From: Anaerolineae bacterium
Lineage (GTDB): Bacteria > Chloroflexota > Anaerolineae > UBA1429
DNA length: 28,537 nt
Direction: 5' to 3'
Assembly: GCA_016928125.1 (NCBI GenBank)
Contig: JAFGLK010000334.1
Span: forward strand, 1 to 28,537
Below the pieces are notes generated by a model that saw only the letters and a program-made list of their open reading frames with translations, was not told the DNA's origin and did not search any database. How positions within the stretch are numbered: the first letter of the stretch is position 1; each line of letters opens with the position of its first letter. Shown piece by piece: positions 1 to 9,600 of this stretch. The translations under genes were made by a program, and so were the position numbers.

Positions 1-631
1 CCATGGCGCGCCCGTAGCGCTCGCCGAGACCTGCCGCGCGATGGCTCCAAGAACGGCCACGGTCATCGCTCACATAGACTGCCTTGTAGGTATTGGCATA
101 GACCCGCTCGTTGCAGGCCGGCGTGGTTGCCACCTGATGCACGTCTTCGTGCAGGGTGGGCGTCACCGGCTCCCAGTTCTGGCCCCGATCGGGCGAGCGC
201 ATGATGCTTCCCACGTGTATGTCCGCATAGACCCAACCGTCCGCTGTGCTGGCCATGCTGCGCAAGGCCGCAGGGCCTCCCCAAGGGGTGTGCCAACTGT
301 CGCGACAGTCGAGCTGGGCAAAACTGCGGTTCTGCGCCACCTCGGTGGAGCCCCTACGATAACGATACAGCTGGGGCGCCTCGGTGCCGATCAGCAGGTC
401 GAGCGGATTGTCGTTCAGGATGAGCAGCGACTCGATCGGTTCGTGCAGACCTGTCGCGATCAGCTCTGTCGAGTCGCCCGCCAAGAGGGCTAGTTCCCCG
501 GTATCTAGTGCGACCACGTGCTGGCTGATGCCCTCGGCGACGCGCCGCACGCCCGCATGTTCCCAACATAGCGCAGGCGCCTCCGCTGGCGAACGGCAGG
601 CATAGACTTGATTTCGCAAAGCGATCAACAT
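1..631 (-). CDS. BNR/Asp-box repeat beta-propeller protein (3' part outside window)
   Basis: The frame opens at an ATG at 631 and stays open to the left edge, giving the first 210 codons. An AGGAGG lies about 8 bases upstream of the ATG. The protein shows repeated short blades, including two Asp-box motifs near residues 146-153 (SPDRGQNW) and 188-195 (SDDRGRSW). Such motifs are typical of sialidase-like and photosystem-stability-factor-like beta-propellers. There is no signal peptide, so it is probably cytoplasmic or exported by another route. It follows the enolase-superfamily gene by about 64 bases on the same strand and is probably in its operon. The fold assignment is fairly safe, but a sialidase activity is not implied. 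The C-terminal part cannot be seen. Confidence 0.75.
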   Translation of the reverse strand, partial: MLIALRNQVYACRSPAEAPALCWEHAGVRRVAEGISQHVVALDTGELALLAGDSTELIATGLHEPIESLLILNDNPLDLLIGTEAPQLYRYRRGSTEVAQNRSFAQLDCRDSWHTPWGGPAALRSMASTADGWVYADIHVGSIMRSPDRGQNWEPVTPTLHEDVHQVATTPACNERVYANTYKAVYVSDDRGRSWSHRAAGLGERYGRAM

Positions 632-695
632 GGTCCAGTCCTCCTACGTCAAGGCGCCTGACTGTATCGATCCAGCTCTGGGCGGGCGGCTCTGG

Positions 696-1730
696 TCAGC
701 CAACCCGATACCGATTCACCAGCGCCTCATCCAACACCACCCCGAGGCCAGGCGCCTCGGGCACATCCACCAGCCCCTCGCGGGGCGCCAGAGGCTCCTG
801 CGCCAGATAGGCCTCGCGCAAAAAGTGCAGGATGTCTGAGGCGAGCGTGGCGTTTGGGATGGCCGCCGCCACATGCACGTTGAATGCGGCGGCAATGTCG
901 AGGCAATGGCCCTCGAACTGCACCCAGACGGGGCAGCCGAACGCCTGAGCCACGGCTGCAGCCGCCTTGGCGCGGTTTGGCACACCCCCCACGTTCACAT
1001 AGTCGATCGCGTTCCGGCGCCCCATCTGCGCGATCAGGCGCGTGTCGCTCGAGTGTAGAGCGACAGGCACGTCGCACTTGGCGCGGAGCCACTCCCACCA
1101 CTCGGGCCTGCTCTTGGGCACGGGGTCCTCCAGACATTCGACCGGATAGCCTGCGATCTGACGGTCGATGCGGGCCGCGGTGGCGGGCAGCGCAAAGGTC
1201 TCGTTGGGGTCGATGCGGATCTGATACCCTGGCTCCGTGGCCTTGGCGATGGCCTGAACCTGCTGAGCCGCATCCCACGGTCGGGCTTTGATCTTGTGAA
1301 CCTTGAACCCCAGGCTGAGGCCCTCCTCTGCGTGGCGAGCCGTCTCTTCGGGCGGGAGATAGGGCGACCAGTAGGCCACGCTGACCTGATCCCGGTATCT
1401 GCCCCCCAGCAGATGACAGGCTGGCACGCCCAAGGCTTGGCCGACGATATCCACCACCGCATGCAGCAAAGGAGGCTCGAGCTCGAACCACGGCAGCTTG
1501 GTCGGATCAGCGCCGATGTAAGGCTCACATTGAACCTTGGCTTCCGCGATGGATCGTCCCCCCTCGCCCAGCCCGATCAGGCCCTCATCTGTGTGCACGC
1601 GGATCACGGCATAGGCATCCTCGTCTTCGGGCGTCGTGCCGCTCAGGGCGCGCCAGCGTCCCATGGGGTCTTGGAGCGAAGCTTTCCAAGGCACAAAGAT
1701 CCTCATATAGTCAATCATTGTGATTCTCAC
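696..1730 (-). CDS. Mandelate racemase/muconate lactonizing (enolase superfamily) sugar-acid enzyme
   Basis: This 344-residue protein has the usual family length. The start is the GTG at 1730, giving MRITMIDYM, which resembles the common family N-terminus; an ATG at 1718 is an alternative. Visible family features are a K-I-K motif at 146-148 (candidate catalytic lysine), metal ligands D174 (IRIDPNET) and E201 (VECLEDP), and a barrel-end segment FEGHCLDIAAAFNVHVA around 273-288 with candidate catalytic H275. The position of the third metal ligand reads VALHSSD (224-229), which is unusual because Asp/Glu is normally expected near there. Members dehydrate or racemise sugar acids such as galactonate, gluconate or rhamnonate. 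The substrate cannot be fixed here. It is divergent from a GH42-like gene, which suggests a role in galactoside or sugar-acid breakdown. Confidence 0.88.
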   Translation of the reverse strand: MRITMIDYMRIFVPWKASLQDPMGRWRALSGTTPEDEDAYAVIRVHTDEGLIGLGEGGRSIAEAKVQCEPYIGADPTKLPWFELEPPLLHAVVDIVGQALGVPACHLLGGRYRDQVSVAYWSPYLPPEETARHAEEGLSLGFKVHKIKARPWDAAQQVQAIAKATEPGYQIRIDPNETFALPATAARIDRQIAGYPVECLEDPVPKSRPEWWEWLRAKCDVPVALHSSDTRLIAQMGRRNAIDYVNVGGVPNRAKAAAAVAQAFGCPVWVQFEGHCLDIAAAFNVHVAAAIPNATLASDILHFLREAYLAQEPLAPREGLVDVPEAPGLGVVLDEALVNRYRVG

Positions 1731-1798
1731 CTGATACCTCCTGGCCTCAGCATGCGCTCCGGTGACAAGGCAGGTTGTTCTGCCTGATGACCTATCTC

Positions 1799-1827
1799 AT
1801 TATGCTCGAGTTCCAGGGCTTGCGCAA
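1799..1827 (-). promoter_or_regulatory. Probable promoter of the enolase-superfamily/BNR operon
   Basis: On the minus strand a -35 TTGCGC (1827-1822) and a -10 CATAAT (1804-1799) are separated by 17 bases. The -35 overlaps one arm of an inverted repeat, as expected of a repressible promoter. This is a pattern match only. Confidence 0.5.
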
Positions 1828-1856
1828 TCGTCGCGCGTCGCGATTTGTGTTGCGCA
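1821..1856. promoter_or_regulatory. Inverted-repeat operator candidate TGCGCAA-N22-TTGCGCA
   Basis: TGCGCAA (1821-1827) and TTGCGCA (1850-1856) are exact reverse complements. Between them is a tandem CGTCGCG-CGTCGCG. The left arm overlaps the leftward -35 and the right arm adjoins the rightward -35 candidate, so one regulator could control both genes. No regulator gene is in the window. Confidence 0.4.
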
Positions 1857-1874
1857 GCCGCCTTCGAGTAACAT
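1845..1874 (+). promoter_or_regulatory. Weak promoter candidate for the GH42-like gene
   Basis: TTGTGT (1845-1850) and TAACAT (1869-1874) are separated by 18 bases, and the GH42-like ATG follows about 49 bases downstream. Both hexamers are imperfect. Confidence 0.3.
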
Positions 1875-1922
1875 GCCCCTACCTAATCGAGATCCCCAGT
1901 CTTGCAGGGAGAAGAGCTCAAG

Positions 1923-4016
1923 ATGACTAGCCAGCCACTGCCTCGTTTCCCCTATGGCGCCGTGTATTTCCGCAAGTCGAACCCACCCACGGAGGACTGG
2001 TCGCGCGATTACCGCACGGCCGCCGAAGATGGCATGAATGCCTTCCGCCATTGGGTTTTGTGGTCTGCCATCGAGATCGAGCCGGGCGTGTACGACTGGG
2101 CGGACTATGACCGCCAGCTCGATCTGGCGGCGGAGGTGGGCCTCAAGACGATCATCGCCGAGATGATTACCTCCGCGCCCGAGTGGGCCTTTCGGCGCTA
2201 TGCCCACGCTCGCTTTGAGCGCCGGGATGGCACGCGCGTAGAGAGCCACATGAGCGGGAGCTGTGTGACAGGTGGCTTTCCTGGGCTCTGCCTGGATAAC
2301 GAGGACTACCGGGCGCTGGCGGAGCGGTTTTTGCGGGCGCTGGTGTTGCGTTACAAGGACCATCCGGGGCTGGGTGGGTATGACATCTGGAATGAGAGCA
2401 ACTATGCAGCAGACGTATGCTATTGCCCGGCCACGGCGGCCAAGTTCCAGGCCTGGCTGCAAGAGAAGTACGGCGACCGGCGCGCTTTGGGCGCCGCCTG
2501 GCATCGGCCCAGTTTCGCGGCCTGGGAGGAGGTCCTGCCGCCTCGTGATCTGGGTCCCTATCCCCATGTCATGGACTGGCTGCAGTTCCGCATCGACGAT
2601 GCCTATCGCCTGATGCGCTGGCGCGCTGACTTGATCAAGAGCCTGGATCCGGATCATCCGGTGACGGCTCATGGCGTGGTCGGGAGCCTGACACGCATGG
2701 CATCTGGCGGCGCCGATGACTGGCGAGCTGCCGCCGAGGTCGAGAGCTATGGCTACACCTGGGGATCGTCTCGCCACGGCGACGAGCCATGGAAGCAATT
2801 CCATGCGGTCGACCTGGTACGGGCCAGTTCGCGAGGCAAGCCTTTTTGGCATGCTGAGGCCTATGCAGGCCCGCTCTGGATGCAGCCTCAAGTCATCGGC
2901 AAGCCGCGAGATGAGGGGCGTATCGCCTCGCCTGAGGATGTGCGCTACTGGGACCTGGTCAGCTTCATGTGTGGAGCCAGGGGGCTCTTCTATCTGCGTT
3001 GGCGGCCGCTTCTGGATGGACCTTTGTTCGGCGCCTTTGGCCCGTATGGCATGGACGGCTCTCGCACACCGCGCTCCGAGATGGTCAGGCGTATCGCCCA
3101 GTGGGTGCAGGCGCCCGAACAGAGCGCCCTATGGCGATCGGCGCCCATACAAGGCGAGATCGGGATCGTGTATGTGCCCGAGACACAGATCTTTTGCTAT
3201 GCCCAACAAGGCGACACGGGATTCTACGCGCAGTCCATGCAGGGCGCCTATCGAGGATTCTTTGACAACAACATCCAGGCCGACTGGGTGCATATCGACG
3301 ACATCGAAGCCTATCGCACGCTCTACCTGCCCTTTCCGGTCATGCTGAGCCAGAACACGGCCGATAGGCTCAAAGCGTGGGTGGAGGCGGGCGGTGCGCT
3401 GATCTGCGAAGGATGCCCGGGCTACTTCGGCGATCGGGGGCACGTCGGCCCGACTCAGCCCAATCTGGGCCTGGATGCGCTTTTTGGCGCGCGCGAAAGC
3501 TATGTGGAGTTCACCCCGGACATCCTGGACGATTTGCAGTTCACTGTGCAGGGCGTGCGCGTACGAGGCGGTGTCTTTCTCCAAGCCTACGAACCGCTGG
3601 GCGGCACACCGGTGGGCTGGTACCACGATGGTCGCATCGCCGCCGTAGACCATGTCTATGGGCGCGGGCGTGCGCGTCTGGTTGGCACGATGCTTGGGGC
3701 AGGCTATAGCTCGTACCCCGACGAGGGCGGGCGGCGCCTTTTCCGCGAACTCTTGGGCTTTGCCGGCGTAGAGCCGCACGTGATGTGCAGCGAGCCACGC
3801 ATGACAGCGCGGGTGCAGGCCGGCCCGGGGGGCAACTATCTGTGGGTCGCCAATCCGACCCGCCAACCCTTGCCCGTGCGCCTGCATCTCGGGGGAGCCT
3901 GGCAGGGCCATCGAGCGGGGCGTCCGCTCTGGGGCGCTGAAGCGCACATGGAGGGCGAAGCCGTGGTGCTTGTGGCTGGCCCCCGCGATGTGACCATTCT
4001 GTCCCTGGAAAAGTGA
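1923..4016 (+). CDS. GH42-like beta-galactosidase
   Basis: This 697-residue protein is close to the usual family length. I place the start at the ATG at 1923, preceded by GGGAGA; an in-frame TTG at 1902 is weaker. The N-terminal TIM barrel (about 1-390) carries the expected acid/base glutamate in YDIWNESNY (E158) and the nucleophile glutamate in PFWHAEAYAGP (E312). A second alpha/beta domain (about 400-600) starts with GEIGIVYVPET and matches the trimerisation-like domain of GH42. A short beta domain ends the protein. There is no signal peptide, so it probably acts in the cytoplasm on imported galactosides or related oligosaccharides. It is divergent from the sugar-acid enzyme. Exact substrate specificity is unknown. 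Confidence 0.9.
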   Translation: MTSQPLPRFPYGAVYFRKSNPPTEDWSRDYRTAAEDGMNAFRHWVLWSAIEIEPGVYDWADYDRQLDLAAEVGLKTIIAEMITSAPEWAFRRYAHARFERRDGTRVESHMSGSCVTGGFPGLCLDNEDYRALAERFLRALVLRYKDHPGLGGYDIWNESNYAADVCYCPATAAKFQAWLQEKYGDRRALGAAWHRPSFAAWEEVLPPRDLGPYPHVMDWLQFRIDDAYRLMRWRADLIKSLDPDHPVTAHGVVGSLTRMASGGADDWRAAAEVESYGYTWGSSRHGDEPWKQFHAVDLVRASSRGKPFWHAEAYAGPLWMQPQVIGKPRDEGRIASPEDVRYWDLVSFMCGARGLFYLRWRPLLDGPLFGAFGPYGMDGSRTPRSEMVRRIAQWVQAPEQSALWRSAPIQGEIGIVYVPETQIFCYAQQGDTGFYAQSMQGAYRGFFDNNIQADWVHIDDIEAYRTLYLPFPVMLSQNTADRLKAWVEAGGALICEGCPGYFGDRGHVGPTQPNLGLDALFGARESYVEFTPDILDDLQFTVQGVRVRGGVFLQAYEPLGGTPVGWYHDGRIAAVDHVYGRGRARLVGTMLGAGYSSYPDEGGRRLFRELLGFAGVEPHVMCSEPRMTARVQAGPGGNYLWVANPTRQPLPVRLHLGGAWQGHRAGRPLWGAEAHMEGEAVVLVAGPRDVTILSLEK

Positions 4017-4034
4017 CCGTTTGGGCGAGACTGT

Positions 4035-4063
4035 TTGACCGAAACGCCCATCTCGGGCAAAAT
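4035..4063 (+). promoter_or_regulatory. Probable promoter of the PAC2-family gene
   Basis: TTGACC (4035-4040) is followed after 17 bases by CAAAAT (4058-4063). The PAC2 start codon lies about 90 bases downstream. An inverted repeat TGGGCG/CGCCCA (about 4022-4050) overlaps the promoter. Confidence 0.45.
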
Positions 4064-4152
4064 GAGCGCGTGAGGCGTTCGGGCATCATGCCTGCCTTAC
4101 AGCCTTGGCCGTGCTCGGGACACCATTTGGGACCGAGAAAAGGGGGAATCGG

Positions 4153-5094
4153 ATGGATGAGTTGGTCGAGCTTTGGGAGACGCCTCTTGCCACGGAGAAC
4201 TGGATGATTGCCGGCTGGGAGCAGTGGGCCGATGCCGGCGAGTGCTCCTCAGGTCTCCCGCAATACTTGATCATGCAGACCGGCGCGCGCAAGATCGGCG
4301 AGATCAAGCCGGACGGCTTTTATCTCTTCCAGATCCCGGGCACGCATCATTTGCTGCGGCCAGTGGTCAAGCTAAACGATGGCTATCGGGAGCATATGGC
4401 CACGCGCAAGAACGAGATCTACTATGCGGAATTGGGCGACAAGGGCCTGGTCATCTTTATCGGCGAAGAGCCTCACCAGAATGAGACACGCTACGCAGAG
4501 GCATTCTTCGACGTGGTCGAAGCGCTCAATGTCAAGCGGGTCGTGGCCGTGGGCGGCGTGTTTGGCGCCATGCCGTTTGAAAAGGACCGTGATGTCTCGT
4601 GCGTGTACAGCCTGCCCAAAATGAGGCGCGAGTTGGAAGGGTATGCTGTGCGCTTTTCCAACTATGAAGGGGGCTCCACCATCGGCACGTTTCTGGCGCA
4701 CTGGGCCGAGTTCCGTGAGATTGAGTTGGTGGTGATGTATGCCTTTGCGCCGGCCTACGAGTTCTCGCAGCTAGGCATCACCCTGCAATCCATGCGCATG
4801 GATGAGGATTGGAAAGCCTGGCTCGATCTCATGCGCCGCATTGACTATATGATGGAGCTCCAGCTCGATCTCACCGACCTGGAGGAGCGTAGTCGCGATC
4901 TGATCGAGGCGTGGGAGAAAAAGATCAGCGAACTCGAAACGGAACGGCCCGATCTGCACGTGCGCGCCTATCTGGAGGCCATGACCAAGGACTTTCGAGA
5001 GCGGCCCTTTATTCCGCTAGATGACGCCTGGAACGAACTTGGCGACCTGTTGGGCGACATTCCTGACGACGATGAGGTAGAGCCGGACCAATAG
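4153..5094 (+). CDS. PAC2 family protein (DUF75, proteasome-assembly-chaperone-like)
   Basis: The start is the ATG at 4153, preceded by AGGGGG at 6 bases; an upstream in-frame TTG at 4105 lacks a good ribosome site. The 313-residue product matches the PAC2 fold. It has an N-terminal segment MDELVELWETP, a central alternating beta/alpha core with GLVIFIGEEPHQNETRYAEAFFDVV and a Gly-rich turn VVAVGGVFGAMPF, and then a helical, highly charged C-terminal region (about 230-280) likely to form a coiled coil. The acidic tail ends in DDDEVEPDQ. Bacterial PAC2 proteins are soluble and their role is poorly known; the family name comes from eukaryotic proteasome assembly chaperones. No proteasome gene is seen here. 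The gene appears monocistronic, with its own promoter and terminator. Confidence 0.85.
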   Translation: MDELVELWETPLATENWMIAGWEQWADAGECSSGLPQYLIMQTGARKIGEIKPDGFYLFQIPGTHHLLRPVVKLNDGYREHMATRKNEIYYAELGDKGLVIFIGEEPHQNETRYAEAFFDVVEALNVKRVVAVGGVFGAMPFEKDRDVSCVYSLPKMRRELEGYAVRFSNYEGGSTIGTFLAHWAEFREIELVVMYAFAPAYEFSQLGITLQSMRMDEDWKAWLDLMRRIDYMMELQLDLTDLEERSRDLIEAWEKKISELETERPDLHVRAYLEAMTKDFRERPFIPLDDAWNELGDLLGDIPDDDEVEPDQ

Positions 5095-5145
5095 CAGGCC
5101 ATCGCGCAGCCATTGGAGCGAGGTGAGGCTTTCCGTCCAGATGCC

Positions 5146-6453
5146 TCATCTCGCTTTGCTGAGCAGCGGCCCTCTAGACGCGGGGCCGCTTTGTTTTTTG
5201 TCAGGGATATTGAGGGTGAGAATCAACCCCAGAAGTGCGGCCAGGGCTGCCAGGGCGAAAAGCACAGCATAACCGCCGTTGGGCACCCAACGATTGACCA
5301 GATCGATGACCGGGCCAAAAAGCCGCGCGACCGCTGCCGAACCGGCTGTCGCCAGATTGGTGAGCCCCAGATACTTGCCGGCCTCGCCCGACGGGACCAG
5401 ATCAACCGCCCAAGCCCAGTTCACACTGCTAAAGATACCCACCCCCAGGCCGACCAGCCCGGCGACGGCATAGAGCGCGGCCGTGCTCCGAGCAAATGAG
5501 ATCATGCCGAGCCCCAAGGCAGCCATGCCACAGGCCAGGATGGCCAGCCTCTTGCGACCCCACCGCTCCGATAGCGCCCCTGCAGGATATACCACCAGAA
5601 CGATGCTCAGGCCGACCACGGTCATCATCCGCCCAACGGCGCGCGCTGGAGAATCCAAACTCAAGGCATCACGAAAATAGTATAGAATAAAGCTTTGAAT
5701 CGAAAAAGATCCAAACAACATAAAGAAACGCGAAAGTAGCAATTGTCCATAGCTGCGGTTCTGCCGCATGTCGATGGCCAGAAGGTCGTCCACTGTCGCA
5801 GAGACCGTTCTGGGCATCTCATCTTGAAGATCAGATGAGGGCGTCTCTTTGGCCCCCACAATGGTGATCAACGTAGCTGTCAGATAGAGGGCCATGATGA
5901 CCACGCCGAGTAGAGCGCTCCTCGGTATGGTGGTGCTCATGAGGCGCCCAGCTACACCTGCAGCCAGGATGATCCCAAGCATGTCTGCCAGATTCTTCAA
6001 TCCGGCCGCCAGGCCACGCTGCTGAGCGAGCACCAGATCTGGGATGAGGCCCTGCGCTGGCCCATGGGCGAGATTGGAGAAGAATTGGAGTACGAGGTAA
6101 GCGCAGGCCACCAGCCAGAACCGGCGGGCAAGAATCATCAGGGTCAGGGAAACCAACACGAACAGGCCGCCGACGATCATCCACGGGCGTCTGCGGCCCA
6201 GAGTGTGACGCGTTCTATCACTTAGCGCGCCGCTCATGGGTTGCACGACCAGGGCGATGATCAGGCCTGCGAATGTCAGCATGCCGTAGGCCGTGTTCTT
6301 GGCGTGGTCCGTGTAGCCGAGAAGCAACATGGGCAGCAGAATGGGATGGATCGATCCCCACATGAACGAGTGCCCCAGCCAATAGAGGTTGAGGGTGACG
6401 CCACGGTGCCAAGTGGACCTCACTGGCTGTGCCGCTGGCTCTCCTGTGTTCAA
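5146..6453 (-). CDS. MFS sugar transporter, SLC45/GPH-like
   Basis: I place the start at the TTG at 6453, about 7 bases after an AGGGAG, giving 435 residues. Longer in-frame extensions (to 6603) add a basic non-membrane stretch that looks non-coding. About twelve hydrophobic segments are visible. The loop motif SDRTRHTLGRRRPW (about 78-91) is characteristic of SLC45 and glycoside-pentoside-hexuronide-type sugar transporters. The second half begins after a charged loop near residues 205-235. It probably imports a sugar or glycoside by proton or cation symport. It follows the giant secreted protein on the same strand, 193 bases away, with no clear promoter. Substrate unknown. Confidence 0.82.
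   Translation of the reverse strand: MNTGEPAAQPVRSTWHRGVTLNLYWLGHSFMWGSIHPILLPMLLLGYTDHAKNTAYGMLTFAGLIIALVVQPMSGALSDRTRHTLGRRRPWMIVGGLFVLVSLTLMILARRFWLVACAYLVLQFFSNLAHGPAQGLIPDLVLAQQRGLAAGLKNLADMLGIILAAGVAGRLMSTTIPRSALLGVVIMALYLTATLITIVGAKETPSSDLQDEMPRTVSATVDDLLAIDMRQNRSYGQLLLSRFFMLFGSFSIQSFILYYFRDALSLDSPARAVGRMMTVVGLSIVLVVYPAGALSERWGRKRLAILACGMAALGLGMISFARSTAALYAVAGLVGLGVGIFSSVNWAWAVDLVPSGEAGKYLGLTNLATAGSAAVARLFGPVIDLVNRWVPNGGYAVLFALAALAALLGLILTLNIPDKKQSGPASRGPLLSKAR
5165..5199 (+). terminator. Intrinsic terminator of the PAC2 gene, inside the convergent MFS coding end
   Basis: AGCGGCCC (5165-5172) pairs with GGGCCGCT (5183-5190) and is followed by TTGTTTTTTG. The T tract is on the plus strand, so it serves the PAC2 transcript. 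It overlaps the last codons of the leftward transporter gene, whose stop is at 5148-5146. Confidence 0.8.
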
Positions 6454-6646
6454 GGCCTGCTCCCTACTACAATGCGTGACTGGATCAAGGGCGGCATGAA
6501 CGGCTCTCGATATGGTTAACCCCCTGGCCCCCGAAAAGCTGCGCCGAGCATGGCGTCGAACCCGCGCCATCTCGTCAGAACGCGAGCCAGAGGCCAACAG
6601 CACAGATCCCCGACAGCCATGCCTGCGGCTCTGCTACAGATTGGGC

Positions 6647-9600
6647 CTAGCGCAGGTAGAGCGGCAGTCCTGGCGACGCTGGGTTCCCGGCAACGGTAAT
6701 AGGCTCCCACACCGTATCGAGGCCGCTCTGTCGGCCATCTGAAGCCAGGGCGCGCAACAACACCTGGCTGCCATTCGGGACGGAGGCGCTATCCCAGACA
6801 TGATATCCCACGGGCGGTAGATTTTCCACCAGAGGCCGCCATGAGATTCCGCCGTCCAGTGAAAGCTCAAGCTGAACTCTCACCGACCCGATCATCTGAC
6901 GCGTCGAGCGCCAGGCGATCTCCTGACGGCCCTGCCAGCAGGCGCCCTGCCTCGGGACAAGCAAGCGCACCGTGGGCACCAACAGGTTGCGAATCGCCAA
7001 CGACCGGGTGCTCACAGCCTGAGTGCCAAATCGCTGCCCGCGCGCAATGGCCCGAATCCAGACCTCGTTGCTGTTCGGGATCGTTGTGGTGTCCCACACA
7101 TAGCGATCGGAAGGCGTCGTGATCTGCGCGATGGTACGCCAGGTGGCGCCCCGATCCAGGCTATAGGCCAGATGAACCCGAACCGGATCGGGCGAGGGGA
7201 GGCCCTCCACATCCTGCACCTGCCAGATAATCTCTCGCAGCCCGCTCCAGGTCGCCTTTTCACTTGGTGTGATGAGCGAGAATCGGAGCACCCTGTTGCC
7301 TGGGTTATCGATCGCAAAAGGTCCCGATGTCTCTGTGGCCATCACGCGACCATTGTCGGCCGTGATGCGCACACGATAGGTGCCATTCGGCACCTGGGTC
7401 GTATCCCAGGCGTAGGCGTCCTCCCCGGTCAAGCTAGCTGCCATGGGCTGCCAGGACAAACCCCCATCGGAGCTTGATTCAATCGTGACAGAAAGACTCT
7501 GACGTGTGGGGTCCGCTGCACGCCACCGTATCGTCTGCTGACCTGACCAAGATTCACCTTCTTGAGGCGCCTCGATGGCCAGCTCGATGCGCTGGCCTTC
7601 GGGAACGCCTATCGCCAGCGGTGCCGAGGTCACCTCTGTCGTGTAGAGGTCGTCTCTGGCCTGCACGCGTACCCGATAGACTCGCCGGGAATCAAGGTGA
7701 TCCGCCAGAGAGTACTCGCCCAGATTGGCCAGATCCCGGGCTACGGTATCATAGGTCAGCCCACCGTCCTGGCTCAGCGCAATGTCAACAGAAAGCGCAT
7801 CGCCGTCGGCATCGTCGGCTAGCCAGCTCAGCATGCCATCTGCCGACAGGCGTCCATCGCTCCCCGGCGAAAGCAACGTGATATGGGGGGGATGGCTCGT
7901 CTGATGGCCCAAGATCACGGCGCCGGGAGAAACGTCGCTGGCTACGGCCTGACCATCGTTTACTCGAATCCGCACCACGTAGCTCCGACCTGCCGAGTAG
8001 ACGTGGGTATCCCACAGATATCGCCCCAGGCTGGCATCCACAGTTGCCAGACGATCCCATGTCGGCCCCCCATCCAAGCTGACCGAAAGCGTGGCCGTGA
8101 TCGGATCGCCGTCTGGATCCCAGGCATCCCAAGTAATGGCGTGCAATCCGAACCACACCTCGCCGCCCTGCGGAGCCAGCAGTTCGACGTGTGGCGGGCT
8201 GTTCGTCCCATTGGCAACCGTGATAGGAGCCAAGGTCGTATCCGATGTTGCACAGGGCCCAGTGCCGAGCGAGATGCGCAGATCATAGATGCCATCATCC
8301 ACCTGGCGCGTGTCCCACAGGTAAAAGCCCTCGTTCAGTCCTTCAACCAACGTGTCCCATTCCGTCGAGCCAGAACGGCGCATGGCGAGGCTGACACTCG
8401 CCTGGCTATCATGCGTTAGCTCAGCCCATCGGACAAGCTGCAAGCCAGAAACCCGCTCGCCCGGGGTCGGGGATGTGAGAGATACCAGGCGATAGACGCA
8501 CTCACCGATAGAGAAGGTATCGTCGCTTTCGGCTGCTACGCTGTGATGACCATCTCGGGCTACCACGCGGACCCGGTATTGCCCACCAGACGGTAGAAAA
8601 GAGACTTGCCAGCTAAAGAAGCCCGTATTGGGCAGGCCCTCCGCCAGAGGCAGCCAGGCTTGCCCTGCGTTGTCGCTGTAGTAAAGATCGATCTCCAGAG
8701 GGTCGCCGTCCTCGTCGATCGCTCTCCATAGGACATAAGCCTCCTCGGGGAGAATCATGCTTCGTCTGGGCCAGAGCAACTGAATCGTGGGCGGGTGCCC
8801 GCTGGGGAAAGTAATGCCCTCGGCGTTATCCACGCCCTTGGCTTCGCTGGGATCGGTAGCCGTGATGCGGAGATCGTATGTCTGGCCCAGAGGCGGGGGC
8901 AGAGACTCCCACATAAAGGAGTCGTTCCCGAGTAGATCACTGGCCAGACGCTGCCAGTCGCCGCCCTCCCGTCGATAGTCGATCGAGATGCGCAAAGGGT
9001 CCCCATCAGGATCCCAAGCCTGCCACGCAATACGTCTGTTGACATCTATGCTGCCGGGGCGAGGCGCCAAGACCGTCACTTGGGGCGATTCGTTGATGTT
9101 GTTGAGCACGAATGGATCGCTCATGACCTGAGCCACGTGGACGCCGTCGCTTGCCGCCAAACGCAAGCGCGCCTGGCGGCTATCTGGGCAGACGGTCGTA
9201 TCCCACACATACGACTCGCCAGCAGGAATGCCTGAGGCCAGTCGCATCCAGTGGCGTTCGTTGTCGGGGCTATACCAGATGGTGACCGAAATGGGGAGCC
9301 CAACGGGGTGCTCGGCCCGCCAGCGCAGAGGTTGATCTTCGCTCAACGGCTGGCCTGTTGGCCAATCGGCAAGAGCGATCGAAGGCGTCAGGTTGCGCAC
9401 AACGACCGGCTGTTCGGCCTGTGAGACGCGGCCCTGCACGGTGACCGCATGTGAGATGAGGGTATACTCGCCATCCAGCGCACCTCGCGTATTCCACAAG
9501 ACGGCCCAGCCATCTTGCGCGCTGCGATCCTCATCAATCACATACAGGGCGCCCGCGCGATCTCGATAGAAAAAGCTCACATGATCCAGATCGCCGGGGC

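Noticed and set aside
1771..1789. AGGCAG/CTGCCT hairpin upstream of the enolase-superfamily gene as a riboswitch
   Set aside because: It is only a 6-base stem with no further conserved structure; at most a minor leader hairpin.
1800..2891. Minus-strand open frame (363 codons) opposite the GH42-like gene
   Set aside because: It is a shadow of the GH42-like gene with no recognisable family.
6565..6585. T-loop-like GGGTTCGA on the minus strand suggesting a tRNA
   Set aside because: No acceptor, D or anticodon arms can be paired around it.
6647..6700. C-terminal sorting signal on the giant secreted protein
   Set aside because: The end PGLPLYLR has no following hydrophobic helix or basic tail, so it is neither PEP-CTERM nor LPXTG.
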